DNA of 64,000 nt, taken from positions 3,596,001-3,660,000 of the forward strand of contig NZ_AP022598.1 of assembly GCF_010725485.1 (NCBI RefSeq), given 5' to 3'. The notes under the pieces are model-generated. The model worked only from the letters and a program-made list of their open reading frames with translations, was not told the origin of the DNA and searched no databases. This document shows positions 54,061 through 63,447 of this stretch, one piece after another. Both the position numbers and the translations under genes were made by a program. How positions within the stretch are numbered: position 1 is the stretch's first letter; every line of letters starts with the position of its first letter. Source of the DNA: Mycolicibacterium parafortuitum. Lineage in GTDB: Bacteria; Actinomycetota; Actinomycetes; Mycobacteriales; Mycobacteriaceae.

Positions 54061-54969
54061 ATGAGCGAGATCTGGGAGTGCGTGGTCGTCGGCGGTGGGG
54101 CGGCAGGACTGAGCGCGGCGCTGGTGCTGGGCCGGGCCCGTCGTCGCACCCTCGTCGTCGATGCGGGGCGGCAGAGCAACTTGGCCGCCCATGGAATCGG
54201 CGGTCTGCTCGGGTTCGACACTGTGCCACCCGCCGAGCTGTATGCGCGGGGCCGCCGGGAGCTGGCGCGCTATCCTTCGGTGCGCGTGCACGACGGCGAG
54301 GTGACGTTGGCCGCGCCGTCCGAGGACGGCTACACGGTCGAGTTGGCGGGTGGGGAGATGCTACGCACTCGGCGGATACTGCTCGCGATGGGGATGCGCT
54401 ACGAGTACCCGCAGTTGCCGGGTATGGCTGAGCTGTGGGGGAATTCGGTGTTCCACTGCCCGTTCTGCCACGGCTGGGAAGTGCGGGACAGGCCGTTGGC
54501 GGTGCTGGCCGCGGGGGAGCGCGGCGTGCACATGGCCACGCTGCTGCGGCGGTGGAGCGACGATGTCGTGCTGCTGGCCTCCGATCTGACCGAGGATCAG
54601 CGGATGCGTCTCGCCGGCGCCGCGGTAGGTATCGACGAGCGCCCGGTGGCCGAATTGCGTTCGACCGAGCGGGAATTGAGCGCCGTGGTGTTCGAGGACG
54701 GGACCGACCTCCCGCGTGGTGGCCTGCTGGTCGAGACGACACTTCACCAAAGGTCTTCGCTGGCAACGGAGTTAGGTGCGGAGTTCGCCCCGCCGAACCC
54801 GGTGACGGCGGAGCCGATCGCGGTCGACGCGATGTACCGGACCACCGTGCCCGGCGTGTTCGCCGCCGGGGATGTCAGTGCCCAGATGCCACAGGTGGCT
54901 GCGGCGATCGCGGCCGGTTCGGGCGCGGCGGCATCGGTGGTGGCAAGTATCTCAGAGGAGGAGAAATGA
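54061..54969 (+). CDS. Thioredoxin-reductase-like FAD oxidoreductase
   Basis: The 302-residue flavoprotein has V-V-V-G-G-G-A-A-G-L-S-A at residue 8, a C-P-F-C-H-G-W-E motif (CxxC) near residue 136 and an FAD site V-F-A-A-G-D-V-S near residue 266. The C-P-F-C-H form and the variable NAD(P) region differ from true thioredoxin reductase (C-A-T-C-D). It is more like the group of TrxB-like enzymes of natural-product or thiol oxidation. The stop overlaps the methyltransferase start. It is probably controlled by the divergent XRE-cupin regulator. Confidence 0.85.
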   Translation: MSEIWECVVVGGGAAGLSAALVLGRARRRTLVVDAGRQSNLAAHGIGGLLGFDTVPPAELYARGRRELARYPSVRVHDGEVTLAAPSEDGYTVELAGGEMLRTRRILLAMGMRYEYPQLPGMAELWGNSVFHCPFCHGWEVRDRPLAVLAAGERGVHMATLLRRWSDDVVLLASDLTEDQRMRLAGAAVGIDERPVAELRSTERELSAVVFEDGTDLPRGGLLVETTLHQRSSLATELGAEFAPPNPVTAEPIAVDAMYRTTVPGVFAAGDVSAQMPQVAAAIAAGSGAAASVVASISEEEK

Positions 54970-55586
54970 CCGACGTCAAACAACATTGGGAAGAGCGGTA
55001 CGGCCAGCGTGACCGGATCTGGAGCGGTCACGTCAACCGGTGGCTCGCCGAGATCGTCGCGCCGCTGACGCCGGGCCGGGCGCTCGACCTCGGATGCGGG
55101 GAGGGCGGGGACTCGCTGTGGCTGGCCGAGCACGGCTGGGACGTGGTCGGCGTCGACATCTCCGAGACCGCACTGGGCCGCGCCGCCGAGGAGGCGGGCA
55201 AGCGCGGTCTCACCGAACGGGTGCGGTTCGTGCAGACGAATCTGTCGGAGTCGTTCCCCGAGGGCGTCTTCGACCTGGTGTCCGCGCAGTTCCTGCAGTC
55301 GATGGTGCACCTGGACCGTGAGCGGATCTTCGCCGCGGCGACGCGGGCTCTGGCCGTGGGTGGTGTGCTCATCGTCGTCGACCACGCCGCCGCGCCGCCG
55401 TGGGCTCCGCCCGAGGTCCACGAGCATCGGTTCTCGACGCTCGATGAGGTGCTGGAGTCGATCGACGTCGGCGGCGGCGCGTGGGAGCGGTTGCGGGCCG
55501 AAGTGGTCCAGCGCGACGCGGTCGGCCCCGACGGGCAGGCCGGGGTGCTGTCGGACAACCTGATCGTGCTGCGCCGAGTGGCGTGA
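54966..55586 (+). CDS. Class I SAM-dependent methyltransferase
   Basis: The 206-residue protein has a GAGGAGGAG ribosome site within the end of the upstream gene and the SAM motif L-D-L-G-C-G-E-G-G-D-S near residue 40. The start (H-W-E-E-R-Y-G-Q-R-D-R-I-W-S-G) is typical of TehB/thiopurine-like methyltransferases, often found with TrxB-like enzymes. Acceptor unknown; a thiol, selenium or tellurium compound is possible but not shown. Confidence 0.85.
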   Translation: MTDVKQHWEERYGQRDRIWSGHVNRWLAEIVAPLTPGRALDLGCGEGGDSLWLAEHGWDVVGVDISETALGRAAEEAGKRGLTERVRFVQTNLSESFPEGVFDLVSAQFLQSMVHLDRERIFAAATRALAVGGVLIVVDHAAAPPWAPPEVHEHRFSTLDEVLESIDVGGGAWERLRAEVVQRDAVGPDGQAGVLSDNLIVLRRVA

Positions 55587-55604
55587 GTTGTCGGTCCGGC
55601 GCGG

Positions 55605-55610
55605 TAGCGT
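55605..55610 (+). promoter_or_regulatory. Probable -10 box (DUF222/HNH gene at 55618)
   Basis: TAGCGT with 7 nt to the ATG; leaderless spacing. Confidence 0.45.
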
Positions 55611-55617
55611 CGGGGGC

Positions 55618-56904
55618 ATGTTCGAAAGTTTGTTCGATATCGACTCGACGGCATCGCAGGCCGAGCTGCGCGCCGTCGTCGAGCACTGTGAGCGGCTGAA
55701 GTCGGCCGCTGCGGCGGCGCAGGCACGCGCGACCGCGTTATGGGCGGCCAAGCGCAGGCAGGCCGAGCTCGCCGCGGGTGTGCCGGCGGCGCGGCGGGGC
55801 AAGGGGTTGACCTCCGAGGTGGCATTGGCGCGTCGCGACGCCCCGGTGAAAGGCAATCAGCACCTGGGCTTCGCGAACGCGTTGGTGCACGAGATGCCGT
55901 ACACGCTGGCAGCTTTGGAATGCGGCGCGCTGTCGGAGTGGCGCGCGACGCTGATCGTGCAGGAATCGGCGTGCCTGAGCGTGGCGCATCGGCGGCAACT
56001 GGATGAGGAGCTGTGCGCCGACCCGTCCCGGTTCGAGGGTTGGGGCAACAGGCGCGTCAGGGCCGAGGCGAAGAACATCGCCGCCCGGCTGGATGCGGCC
56101 GCCGTGGTGGACCGGTCCGAGAAAGCGGCTGCGCGGCCGCGGGTGAGTTGCCGGCCCGCCCCCAACGGGATGGTGTATTTCACCGTGCTGATGCCGCTCG
56201 CACAGGGCGTCGGGATGTACGCGGCGCTGAAGCGGCACGCGGACACGACATTCGACGAGAGGTCCCGCGACAGGGTGATGGCCGATACCGCTTTCGAGCG
56301 GATCACCGGCCGCGCCGCCGCCGCGCCGCTGCCGATCGAGCTGAACCTGGTGATGGCCGACACCACGCTGGCCGGCGACGACGACTCACCCGGCTGGCTC
56401 GACGGCTACGGACCGGTGCCCGCAGGGTTCTGCCGGGGTCTGACCGGTGACGCGGTCGCCGACGCCGAGCCCAAGGCGACGTTGCGTCGGCTGTACCGCC
56501 ACCCGAGAAGCGGCCAGCTGGTCGCGATGGAATCCCGGGCGCGGATCTTCCCGAAAGGACTGGCGACGCTGCTGAACCGGCGCGACCAGACCTGCCGGAC
56601 CCCGTACTGCGACGCGCCGATCCGCCATCACGACCACGCCACGCCCGACCGCGCCGGCGGAAAGACGAGTGCGGCCAATGGACTCGGCGCGTGCGAGGCG
56701 TGCAACTACGCCAAGGAGGCGCCGGGGTGGCGGGTCACCACCTGCGAACGCGACGGTGCGCACACCGCGCAGTACGTGACCCCGACCGGCGCCACGCACT
56801 ACTCGATCGCACCTGCGCTGCCCGGCCCGCCGGTCTACCGCCGGCTGAGCCGGATGGAGGGCCGGTTCAGCGTCGACCTGATCACGTTCGACGCGGCCGC
56901 CTAA
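55618..56904 (+). CDS. DUF222/HNH endonuclease-like protein (complete copy)
   Basis: The 428-residue protein has a helical DUF222 region (residues about 1-260) and a C-terminal HNH block: C-R-T-P-Y-C-D-A-P-I-R-H-H-D-H near residue 325, then N-G-L-G-A-C-E-A-C-N-Y. The HNH residues look intact, so it could cut DNA; biological role unknown. It is only distantly similar to the copy at the window start, judging from the different opening (M-F-E-S-L-F-D-I-D). The stop overlaps the VOC gene end by 4 nt, convergent. Confidence 0.85.
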   Translation: MFESLFDIDSTASQAELRAVVEHCERLKSAAAAAQARATALWAAKRRQAELAAGVPAARRGKGLTSEVALARRDAPVKGNQHLGFANALVHEMPYTLAALECGALSEWRATLIVQESACLSVAHRRQLDEELCADPSRFEGWGNRRVRAEAKNIAARLDAAAVVDRSEKAAARPRVSCRPAPNGMVYFTVLMPLAQGVGMYAALKRHADTTFDERSRDRVMADTAFERITGRAAAAPLPIELNLVMADTTLAGDDDSPGWLDGYGPVPAGFCRGLTGDAVADAEPKATLRRLYRHPRSGQLVAMESRARIFPKGLATLLNRRDQTCRTPYCDAPIRHHDHATPDRAGGKTSAANGLGACEACNYAKEAPGWRVTTCERDGAHTAQYVTPTGATHYSIAPALPGPPVYRRLSRMEGRFSVDLITFDAAA

Positions 56905-57335
56905 CCGATCACCGGAACCTCGGCGAGCTGGGTGAGCCGGACGCTGTTGCCCGACGGGTCGCGGAAGCCGCAGTCGATGCCGTACGGCATGTCATGCGGT
57001 TCCTCGGTGAATTCGACCCCGCGCGCCTTGAGCTCGCGATAGCTGGCATGGCAATCCTCGGTGGTCAGGAAGATGGTGCCCGCGAAGCCTTTTGCGGTCA
57101 GGTCGAGCACCTGCTTCTTGGTGGGCTCGTCCATCACCGGTTCACCGGGCACCGCCATCAATACGATCGACACGTCGTCCTGGCCGGGCGGGCCGACGGT
57201 GAGCCAACGGAAGATGCCGTCCACGTCCGGCAGCGAGACATCCTGGCGCACTTCCATACCGACCTTCTCGGTCCAGAACTTCAGCGCGGTTTCCTGGTCG
57301 TGTACCCACAGGTGGGCACTGGCGATTTTGATCAT
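56901..57335 (-). CDS. VOC-family glyoxalase-like protein
   Basis: The 144-residue single VOC unit has I-A-S-A-H-L-W-V-H-D-Q-E-T-A-L-K-F-W-T-E-K-V-G-M-E-type opening (positions 3-27), a central acidic loop and an end G-F-R-D-P-S-G-N-S-V-R. It may bind a metal through His10 and a late Glu. It is preceded by the AraC regulator gene with a 9-bp gap, so the two form one operon, probably self-controlled. Confidence 0.85.
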   Translation of the reverse strand: MIKIASAHLWVHDQETALKFWTEKVGMEVRQDVSLPDVDGIFRWLTVGPPGQDDVSIVLMAVPGEPVMDEPTKKQVLDLTAKGFAGTIFLTTEDCHASYRELKARGVEFTEEPHDMPYGIDCGFRDPSGNSVRLTQLAEVPVIG

Positions 57336-57344
57336 GATCTGAAG

Positions 57345-57788
57345 CTACGGAGCGGACGGGGCGTCCGTCTTCTCCTGATGTGCTGTCTTGACCGCTTTCG
57401 GCCGGGTGTCGCGGCGCAGGATGCAGCTCGGGATGCGCGCGTGGATCGCCGCGGGCGGCATCGACGCCCGGTAGGCGGCGGGCGGCAGTCCGTAGGCCCG
57501 CGCGAAGGTGGTGGTGAACGAGCCGACACTCTGCAGGCCGACCATCACACAGATGTCGGCGACCGAACGGTCGGTGTGGCGCAGCAGGGCGGCGGCCCGC
57601 TCCAGGCGGCGCGTCTGCAGGTACGCCCGCGGCGACTCCCCGAACGTCCGGGTGAACATCCGGCTGAAGTGGGCCCGGGACAGACCCGCGGCGGCGGCGA
57701 GGTCGTCGACGGTGATCGGCTCGGCATAGCGTGCGTCGACCAGATCCTTGGCCCGCATCAGGTAGCGGGCGGGCGGCGCCTGCGTCAC
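57345..57788 (-). CDS. AraC-family transcriptional regulator
   Basis: The 147-residue protein is almost only the DNA-binding domain, two helix-turn-helix units: I-T-V-D-D-L-A-A-A-A-G-L-S-R-A-H-F-S-R and S-V-A-D-I-C-V-M-V-G-L-Q-S-V-G-S-F-T. It lacks the usual N-terminal ligand domain of AraC and has a basic tail. GTG start at 57788. It is probably regulator of the VOC gene. It is divergent from rnpB across about 44 bp. Confidence 0.88.
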   Translation of the reverse strand: MTQAPPARYLMRAKDLVDARYAEPITVDDLAAAAGLSRAHFSRMFTRTFGESPRAYLQTRRLERAAALLRHTDRSVADICVMVGLQSVGSFTTTFARAYGLPPAAYRASMPPAAIHARIPSCILRRDTRPKAVKTAHQEKTDAPSAP

Positions 57789-57832
57789 AGAGCCCAGTAT
57801 TACCGGAAACGCCGTGTCAGCGATTACCTTGT

Positions 57833-58242
57833 TAGGGCGGATGAGCTGGCTGGGCGGCCGCGGCCCCCGATGGGGTCGAGGAAAGTCCGGACTTCACAGA
57901 GCAGGGTGATTGCTAACGGCAATCCGAGGTGACTCGCGGGAAAGTGCCACAGAAAACAGACCGCCGTCTCCGGGAGACCGGGGCGGTAAGGGTGAAAAGG
58001 TGCGGTAAGAGCGCACCAGCATCCCGGGTGACCGGGGTGGCTCGGTAAACCCCACCCGAAGCAAGGCCAAGAAGGCCGCAACCTGGTTGCGGCCGCGCAG
58101 GTGCCCGAGGGTTGCTCGCCCGAGCCTGCGGGTAGGCCGCTCGAGGTACCCGGCGACGGGCTACCCAGATGGATGGTCGCCGCCCCGCAGGCAGATGGCC
58201 GCGGGGAACAGAATCCGGCTTACAGGCCGGCTCATCCGCCCC
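57833..58242 (+). ncRNA. rnpB: RNase P RNA (bacterial class A)
   Basis: The 5' end AGGGCGGATGAGC pairs with the 3' end GCTCATCCGCCCCT (P1). Conserved blocks are GAGGAAAGTCCGGAC (about 57879-57893), CAGGGTG, ACAGAAAACA in P4/J region, and a closing GGGGAACAGAATCCGGCTTACAGGC-type block (in parts, 58202-58227). The length of about 410 nt is normal for mycobacteria. A TACCTT box at about 57826-57831 is a candidate -10. The 3' end meets the stop codon of the convergent CYTH-CHAD gene. Confidence 0.95.
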
Positions 58243-59711
58243 TACCGGGACTTGGCGACCGCCTTGTGCAGCTTCTTCAGCGCGTCGTCGAGGCCGTCCT
58301 CGCACCGGCGGCCCAGCTCGTCCTCCCGCTGGTACAGCAGCCCGTAGGTGAACGTGTCCTCGCCCGCGGCATGCGCTGCCTCGGCCTGACGGCTCAGGTG
58401 CGCGCGGCTGACCACGCTGTCCTGGTGATCGCCGAGCAGCGTCTGCACGACTTTCGCGCGTTCGGCCACCCGGTTGTCGCCCGTCGCGGCGGCCGTGTAT
58501 CGAAGAGCCTTGGCGCGCTTACGGATCCGGTGCAGCGACTCGTCATCCTCCACGCGGGCGGCCTTTTTGGCGGCCTTGCGCAGCCGCTTGTAGGCGGCCT
58601 CGATGCTCAGCTCGGCCGGCTTGCCGCCCTTTGCCGCCGCGGGCGGCTCGGACGCGACAAGTGATTCCAGCGCGTCGAGCAGACGGAAGTAGCGCGGCGA
58701 GCGCATCGCCGCGAGCGCACGCCGCCATCCGGTCTGATAGCGCTTCTTGGCCCCGTCGACAAGCCGTTCGCGCACCGGACCGCGCACGTTCGCCTCGGGC
58801 AGCTCGGCCAGTGCCGTGTCGTACCGCTGGGCCAGCACCTCGGCGTCACGGGCGACGCCGAGCACGGCCGCCAACTCCCGAAGCTCGTCGAGGATCCACT
58901 GGTTCCCGGCGGTGTCGAACGACTCCTCGCCCGACTGCAACAGGCTGCGGATCTTGCGAGTCGTCACCCGCATCTGGTGCACCGAATCCCACGCGTCGGC
59001 CCGCACCGCGCGGTCCCACTCGAGGAGTTCGGCGATATGCACCGCGACGGCACGCCGCAGCGGATCGCCGGTCGCCACGACCGTCTCCGGTGTGGTGCCG
59101 AGCACGCGGGCCAACTTCGACCCGTGGCCGGCCGGAACCGCCCCGGCGTCGAGCAGCCGGTTGGTCAGCCGGTCGAACACGCCGGGGTCGCCGCCGGGAC
59201 CGAGCTCGAGCTCCCACTCCCGCCACGACTGCTCGTCCCCGCCGACGGCGCTCGCCGTGACCTGGTCGTCGCAGAACTCCGCCACCACCGCGCCGTCGGA
59301 CCCGTGAAGCAACTCGACGACCCTGGTGGTGTCGATCCGCGCGACCGGCGCCAGCGGGCGATCCCGCACGATCGCCGCCACCACGTCGCGCAGGCTTTCG
59401 GGCACCGACGGTTCGGCGGTGTCGTCGTCGAGCGGGGCATGGATCTCGGTGCGGGAATCCGCGCCGGCCGGCAGCTTCAGGTGCCAGGCGGCGTCCGTCC
59501 CGCCGGTGCGCCGGCGCAGCGTGATCCTGTGACGCGCGAGATCACGATTCGGTGTGTCGAAGTACACAGCGGCCAGGGTCTGTGACGGGGGGCGTTCGAC
59601 GCGCGCCACCGCCGACAGGCCCTCGAACGACGGCGCGACGGTGGCCTCGACCACGTCGAACTTGCGCTCTGTCTCCGTGTACCTGGAGGTTTTCGACGAT
59701 TTGGCGGCCAT
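58242..59711 (-). CDS. CYTH-CHAD domain protein
   Basis: From M-A-A-K-S-S-K-T the protein is 489 residues; an ATG at 59759 would add 16 residues. The N-terminal CYTH domain has E-T-E-R-K-F-D-V (the ExExK signature) near residue 13. The C-terminal CHAD domain, about 220-489, is His-rich and helical (V-H-Q-M-R-V-T-T-R-K-I-R and H-R-I-R-K-R-A-K-A-L-R-Y). CYTH enzymes hydrolyse inorganic triphosphate or similar; CHAD binds polyphosphate. It converges on rnpB. Confidence 0.92.
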   Translation of the reverse strand: MAAKSSKTSRYTETERKFDVVEATVAPSFEGLSAVARVERPPSQTLAAVYFDTPNRDLARHRITLRRRTGGTDAAWHLKLPAGADSRTEIHAPLDDDTAEPSVPESLRDVVAAIVRDRPLAPVARIDTTRVVELLHGSDGAVVAEFCDDQVTASAVGGDEQSWREWELELGPGGDPGVFDRLTNRLLDAGAVPAGHGSKLARVLGTTPETVVATGDPLRRAVAVHIAELLEWDRAVRADAWDSVHQMRVTTRKIRSLLQSGEESFDTAGNQWILDELRELAAVLGVARDAEVLAQRYDTALAELPEANVRGPVRERLVDGAKKRYQTGWRRALAAMRSPRYFRLLDALESLVASEPPAAAKGGKPAELSIEAAYKRLRKAAKKAARVEDDESLHRIRKRAKALRYTAAATGDNRVAERAKVVQTLLGDHQDSVVSRAHLSRQAEAAHAAGEDTFTYGLLYQREDELGRRCEDGLDDALKKLHKAVAKSR

Positions 59712-59830
59712 GGTCACCCTTGTTTCAGACGTGCTCTCCGGAGCGGGACCAGAGGGCAACAGCGTCCCATACCCAATATTGGCATCCGGCGCGCCAACGC
59801 CGGATTACGCGTTTTCGGGGGTCGTCCTCT

Positions 59831-59836
59831 TAGGAT
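59831..59836 (+). promoter_or_regulatory. Probable -10 box of a leaderless promoter (FAAL gene)
   Basis: TAGGAT followed by 6 nt (GCTCTT) and the ATG at 59843. Confidence 0.5.
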
Positions 59837-59842
59837 GCTCTT

Positions 59843-61624
59843 ATGAGTCCAGAGTTGCGGCTCGACGATTACCTCGACCGCGAAGGCAACATCGCCATAC
59901 CGGCGGGTACGACGCTGACCTCATTCCTCGGCCGCAATGCTGTGGAATTCGGCGACACACCCGCTTACCGGTACCTGGATTTCGACCATGACCGCGTTGT
60001 AGAGCTGACATGGTCGCAGCTCAGGGCCCGGTTGGATGCCGTGGGCAACCGCCTGCGTCAGGTCACCCAACCCGGTGACCGGGTGGCGATCCTGACCCCG
60101 CAGGGTGTCGAGTACGTCGTCGGCTTTTTCGCTGCCATCGAGGCCGGCACCATCGCCGTCCCGCTGTTCGCCCCCGAGCTGCCAGGCCACGCAGAGCGCC
60201 TGCACGCCGTGCTCGCCGACGCCCAGCCGTCCGTCGTGCTGACCACGTCGTCGGCCGCCGAGGCGGTCCGGAGCTTCCTTCGCGTCCTGCCGCGCGACCG
60301 TCGTCCCCGGATGATCGCCGTCGACGCGGTGCCGGATGCCGTCGGCATCGGTTTCGAGCGTGCGCCGTTGCAGACCGACGACATCGCCTACCTGCAGTAC
60401 ACCTCGGGGTCCACCCGGACCCCGGCCGGTGTGGAGATCACGCACCGCTCGGCCTGCACCAACGTCGTGCAGATGGTGCTGTCGGTGGGTCTCGACCGTG
60501 ACATCAACAGCGTCAGCTGGCTGCCGCTGTTCCACGACATGGGTCTGCTGATGATCATGTTCCCGGCCCTGGCGGGGGGTTACCTGACGCTGATGTCCCC
60601 GGTGGCGTTCGTCCGCCGGCCGTACCGGTGGATCAAGGAACTCGGCGCCTCGGATCGGCCGATGTTCGCCGCGGCGCCGAACTTCGCGTTCGCGTTGGCC
60701 GCCCAGCGCGGGCTGCCGCCTGCCGGTGAGTCGCTCGACCTGAGCAATGTGGCCGGCCTGATCAACGGGTCCGAACCGGTAAGCGTCGCCGCGGTGGAGG
60801 CGTTCAACGCGGCCTTCGCCCCCTACGGTCTCCAGCCGACGGTCATCAAGCCGTCCTACGGTATGGCCGAGGCCACGCTGTTCGTGTCGACCACCCCGCC
60901 GGAGGCACAGCTCAAGGCGGTCCATGTGGACCGCAAGCAGCTCACCGCCGGGCGTGCGGTCACCGTGGACGCCGATCACCCCGATGCCACGGTGCAGGTG
61001 TCCTGCGGCGTCGTGGCCCGTAGCCAGTGGGCGGTGGTCGTCGACCCGGCCACCGAGTCGGAGCTACCCGACGGATGTGTCGGTGAGATCTGGCTGCACG
61101 GCGACAACATCGGCCGCGGTTACTGGCAGCGCCCGGAGGAGACGGAGCTGACGTTCCATAACAAGCTGCAGTCGCGTCTCGCGCGTGGCAGCCACGCGGA
61201 GCGCTCCGCCGATTCCGCGCAGTGGCTGCGCACCGGCGACATGGGCGTCTACATCGACGGCGAGCTGTACATCACCGGGCGGATCAAAGACCTGATCATC
61301 GTCGACGGCCGCAACCACTACCCGCAGGACATCGAGACGACGGCTGCCGATGCGTCGCCGTCGGTGCGTACCGGGTTCGTGGCCGCGTTCTCCGTTCCCG
61401 GCGAGGAGCGCGAAGAGGTCGTGATCGTCGCCGAGCGCGCGCCGGGAGCCGGCCGCGCCGAGGCGGCCCCGATCCAGGAAGCTATCCGCGCGGCGGTGTC
61501 CCGTAAGCACGCCGTCCCGGTCCGCGAGGTGAAACTCGTTGCCGCGGGCGTGATTCCGCGCACCACCAGCGGCAAGCTCGCGCGCCGGGCGTGCCGTGCG
61601 GAGTATCTCGACGGCACGCTGTAG
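59843..61624 (+). CDS. Fatty acyl-AMP ligase (FAAL/FadD type)
   Basis: The 593-residue adenylating enzyme has the AMP motif Y-L-Q-Y-T-S-G-S-T-R-T-P-A-G near residue 182, then the FAAL-typical S-W-L-P-L-F-H-D-M-G-L-L and P-V-A-F-V-R-R-P-Y-R-W. The late G-R-I-K-D-L-I-I-V-D-G-R-N-H-Y-P-Q-D-I-E motif is FAAL-like, and the insertion segment that blocks CoA use appears present. Such enzymes load fatty acids onto PKS/NRPS carrier domains. No PKS is seen nearby, so the partner is elsewhere. The enoyl-CoA hydratase follows after 24 bp. Confidence 0.88.
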   Translation: MSPELRLDDYLDREGNIAIPAGTTLTSFLGRNAVEFGDTPAYRYLDFDHDRVVELTWSQLRARLDAVGNRLRQVTQPGDRVAILTPQGVEYVVGFFAAIEAGTIAVPLFAPELPGHAERLHAVLADAQPSVVLTTSSAAEAVRSFLRVLPRDRRPRMIAVDAVPDAVGIGFERAPLQTDDIAYLQYTSGSTRTPAGVEITHRSACTNVVQMVLSVGLDRDINSVSWLPLFHDMGLLMIMFPALAGGYLTLMSPVAFVRRPYRWIKELGASDRPMFAAAPNFAFALAAQRGLPPAGESLDLSNVAGLINGSEPVSVAAVEAFNAAFAPYGLQPTVIKPSYGMAEATLFVSTTPPEAQLKAVHVDRKQLTAGRAVTVDADHPDATVQVSCGVVARSQWAVVVDPATESELPDGCVGEIWLHGDNIGRGYWQRPEETELTFHNKLQSRLARGSHAERSADSAQWLRTGDMGVYIDGELYITGRIKDLIIVDGRNHYPQDIETTAADASPSVRTGFVAAFSVPGEEREEVVIVAERAPGAGRAEAAPIQEAIRAAVSRKHAVPVREVKLVAAGVIPRTTSGKLARRACRAEYLDGTL

Positions 61625-61648
61625 AAGCGGGGCGTTACAGTCCCGGGT

Positions 61649-62428
61649 GTGACTGACTACCAGACCATCACGCTCGAACAGACCGGCGCCGTCGCCCGGC
61701 TCACGCTGAACCGGCCCGATGCCGCAAACGGCATGAACGGCACCATGACTCGTGAGCTCGCCGACGCCTCGGCACGCCTCGACGCCCCGGGAACCAAAGT
61801 CGTCGTGATCACCGGCTCCGGCCGGTTCTTCTGCGCCGGCGGAGACCTGAAGGACTTCGCGTCGGCGCCAAGCAGGGGACAGCACGTCAAGGGCGTCGCC
61901 GACGACCTGCACCGCGCCATCTCGACGTTCGCGCGGATGGATGCCGTCGTCATCACCGCGGTCAACGGCACCGCCGCGGGCGCGGGCTTCTCGCTGGCCG
62001 TCTCGGGCGATCTGGTGCTGGCCGCGCAGTCGGCGTCGTTCACGATGGCCTACACGCGGGTCGGGCTCAGCCCCGACGGCAGCGCGTCGTACTTCCTGCC
62101 GCGCCTCATCGGCGTCACCAAGACCAAGGAACTGATGCTGACCAACCGGACGCTGTCCGCCGACGAGGCGTCCCGCTGGGGTCTGGTGACCGAGGTCGTC
62201 GCCGACGACGAACTCGCCACCCGCGCCGATGAACTCGCCGCGCAGATGGCCGCGACCGCGGCCGGGTCCAACGGGGGAGTCAAGGCGCTGCTACTGGACA
62301 CCTTCTCCAACGGCCTCGAACAACAGATGGAGCTCGAAGGACGGCTCATCGCGCGGCGCGCCGAGTCCGCCGACGGCCGCGAAGGTGTCGACGCGTTCCT
62401 GGCGAAGCGCAAGCCCGCCTTCGGCTAG
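61649..62428 (+). CDS. Enoyl-CoA hydratase/isomerase family protein
   Basis: The 259-residue crotonase-fold protein starts with GTG ([11 protein letters not shown]). The oxyanion-hole segments are [12 protein letters not shown] near residue 65 and [12 protein letters not shown] near residue 108. Only one of the two hydratase Glu positions appears retained (S-P-D-G-S replaces the second), so isomerase or other crotonase activity is possible. It is likely co-transcribed with the FAAL. It overlaps panB by 4 nt, convergent. Confidence 0.85.
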   Translation: MTDYQTITLEQTGAVARLTLNRPDAANGMNGTMTRELADASARLDAPGTKVVVITGSGRFFCAGGDLKDFASAPSRGQHVKGVADDLHRAISTFARMDAVVITAVNGTAAGAGFSLAVSGDLVLAAQSASFTMAYTRVGLSPDGSASYFLPRLIGVTKTKELMLTNRTLSADEASRWGLVTEVVADDELATRADELAAQMAATAAGSNGGVKALLLDTFSNGLEQQMELEGRLIARRAESADGREGVDAFLAKRKPAFG

Positions 62429-63267
62429 TAGGAGTGCTCCTCGGCGGGAAAGACGCCGGTGGCCACTTCGCGGGCGTATTCGGTGGCGGCGCGGCGCAAT
62501 TCGTCGCCGACCGTACCGAAGCGCTTGACGAACTTCGCGGTCTTGCCGTTGGTCATGCCCGCCATGTCCTGCCACACCAGGACCTGCCCGTCGCAGTTGG
62601 GCCCGGCACCGATACCGACGGTGGGGATGGTCAGCTTGCCGGTGATCTGGGTGGCCAGCTCGGCGGGCACCATCTCCATCACCACCGCGAACGCACCGGC
62701 CTCCTGGACCGCGATCGCGTCGTGGATGGTCTGCTCGGCGGCGTCGCCGCGGCCCTGGACACGGAAACCGCCGAGGCCGTTGACGCTCTGCGGAGTGAAG
62801 CCGATGTGGGCCATCACCGGGATGCCCGCGGCGGTGACCGCCGCGATCTGCTCGGCGACACGTTCGCCGCCTTCGAGCTTGACCGCATGCGCGCCGGTCT
62901 CCTTGAGCATGCGGGTCGCGGTGGCCAGCGCCTGCTGCGGGCCGGCCTCGTAGCTGCCGAACGGCAGGTCGGCCACCACCAGGGCGTGCGGCGCGCCGCG
63001 GACGACGCCACGCACCAGCGGGATCAGTTCGTCGAGGGTGACCGGGACGGTGGTGTCGTAGCCGTACACCACATTGGCCGCGGAGTCCCCGACCAGCAGA
63101 ACGGGGATCTCGGCCTGGTCGAACACGGCGGCCGTGGAGTAGTCGTACGCGGTCAGCATGGCCCACTTGTGGCCTTCGGACTTCCACTTGTGCAGGTGAT
63201 GGGTGCGCACTTTCACGCGCGGCTTGGAGGTCTCGGCGACAGCACCGTACACGGACTGTTCAGACAT
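62425..63267 (-). CDS. panB: 3-methyl-2-oxobutanoate hydroxymethyltransferase PanB
   Basis: The 280-residue TIM-barrel protein shows [10 protein letters not shown] near residue 38, [10 protein letters not shown] near 58 with the metal-binding Asp, V-K-L-E-G-G and [10 protein letters not shown]. It makes ketopantoate from 2-oxoisovalerate with 5,10-methylene-THF, the first committed step to pantothenate and so CoA. The short N-terminal extension is usual in mycobacteria. Upstream, 180 bp separate it from the divergent CaeA-like gene. Confidence 0.95.
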   Translation of the reverse strand: MSEQSVYGAVAETSKPRVKVRTHHLHKWKSEGHKWAMLTAYDYSTAAVFDQAEIPVLLVGDSAANVVYGYDTTVPVTLDELIPLVRGVVRGAPHALVVADLPFGSYEAGPQQALATATRMLKETGAHAVKLEGGERVAEQIAAVTAAGIPVMAHIGFTPQSVNGLGGFRVQGRGDAAEQTIHDAIAVQEAGAFAVVMEMVPAELATQITGKLTIPTVGIGAGPNCDGQVLVWQDMAGMTNGKTAKFVKRFGTVGDELRRAATEYAREVATGVFPAEEHSY

Positions 63268-63447
63268 CGTTGTCCCCTCATCGGGTTAGTCGTTTCGAAG
63301 CCTCGAGGCCACTGCAGGGTCCCCGGGATCGCTGACCCGTTCAGTGTGCCACCACGTCACGGTGAGTTGAACAACGCGTTAAGTGGATTTCCTCACACGC
63401 CCGTGGCCTGCCAGCACTGATTCCGACTCATGGCAGCATGTGGTCCC

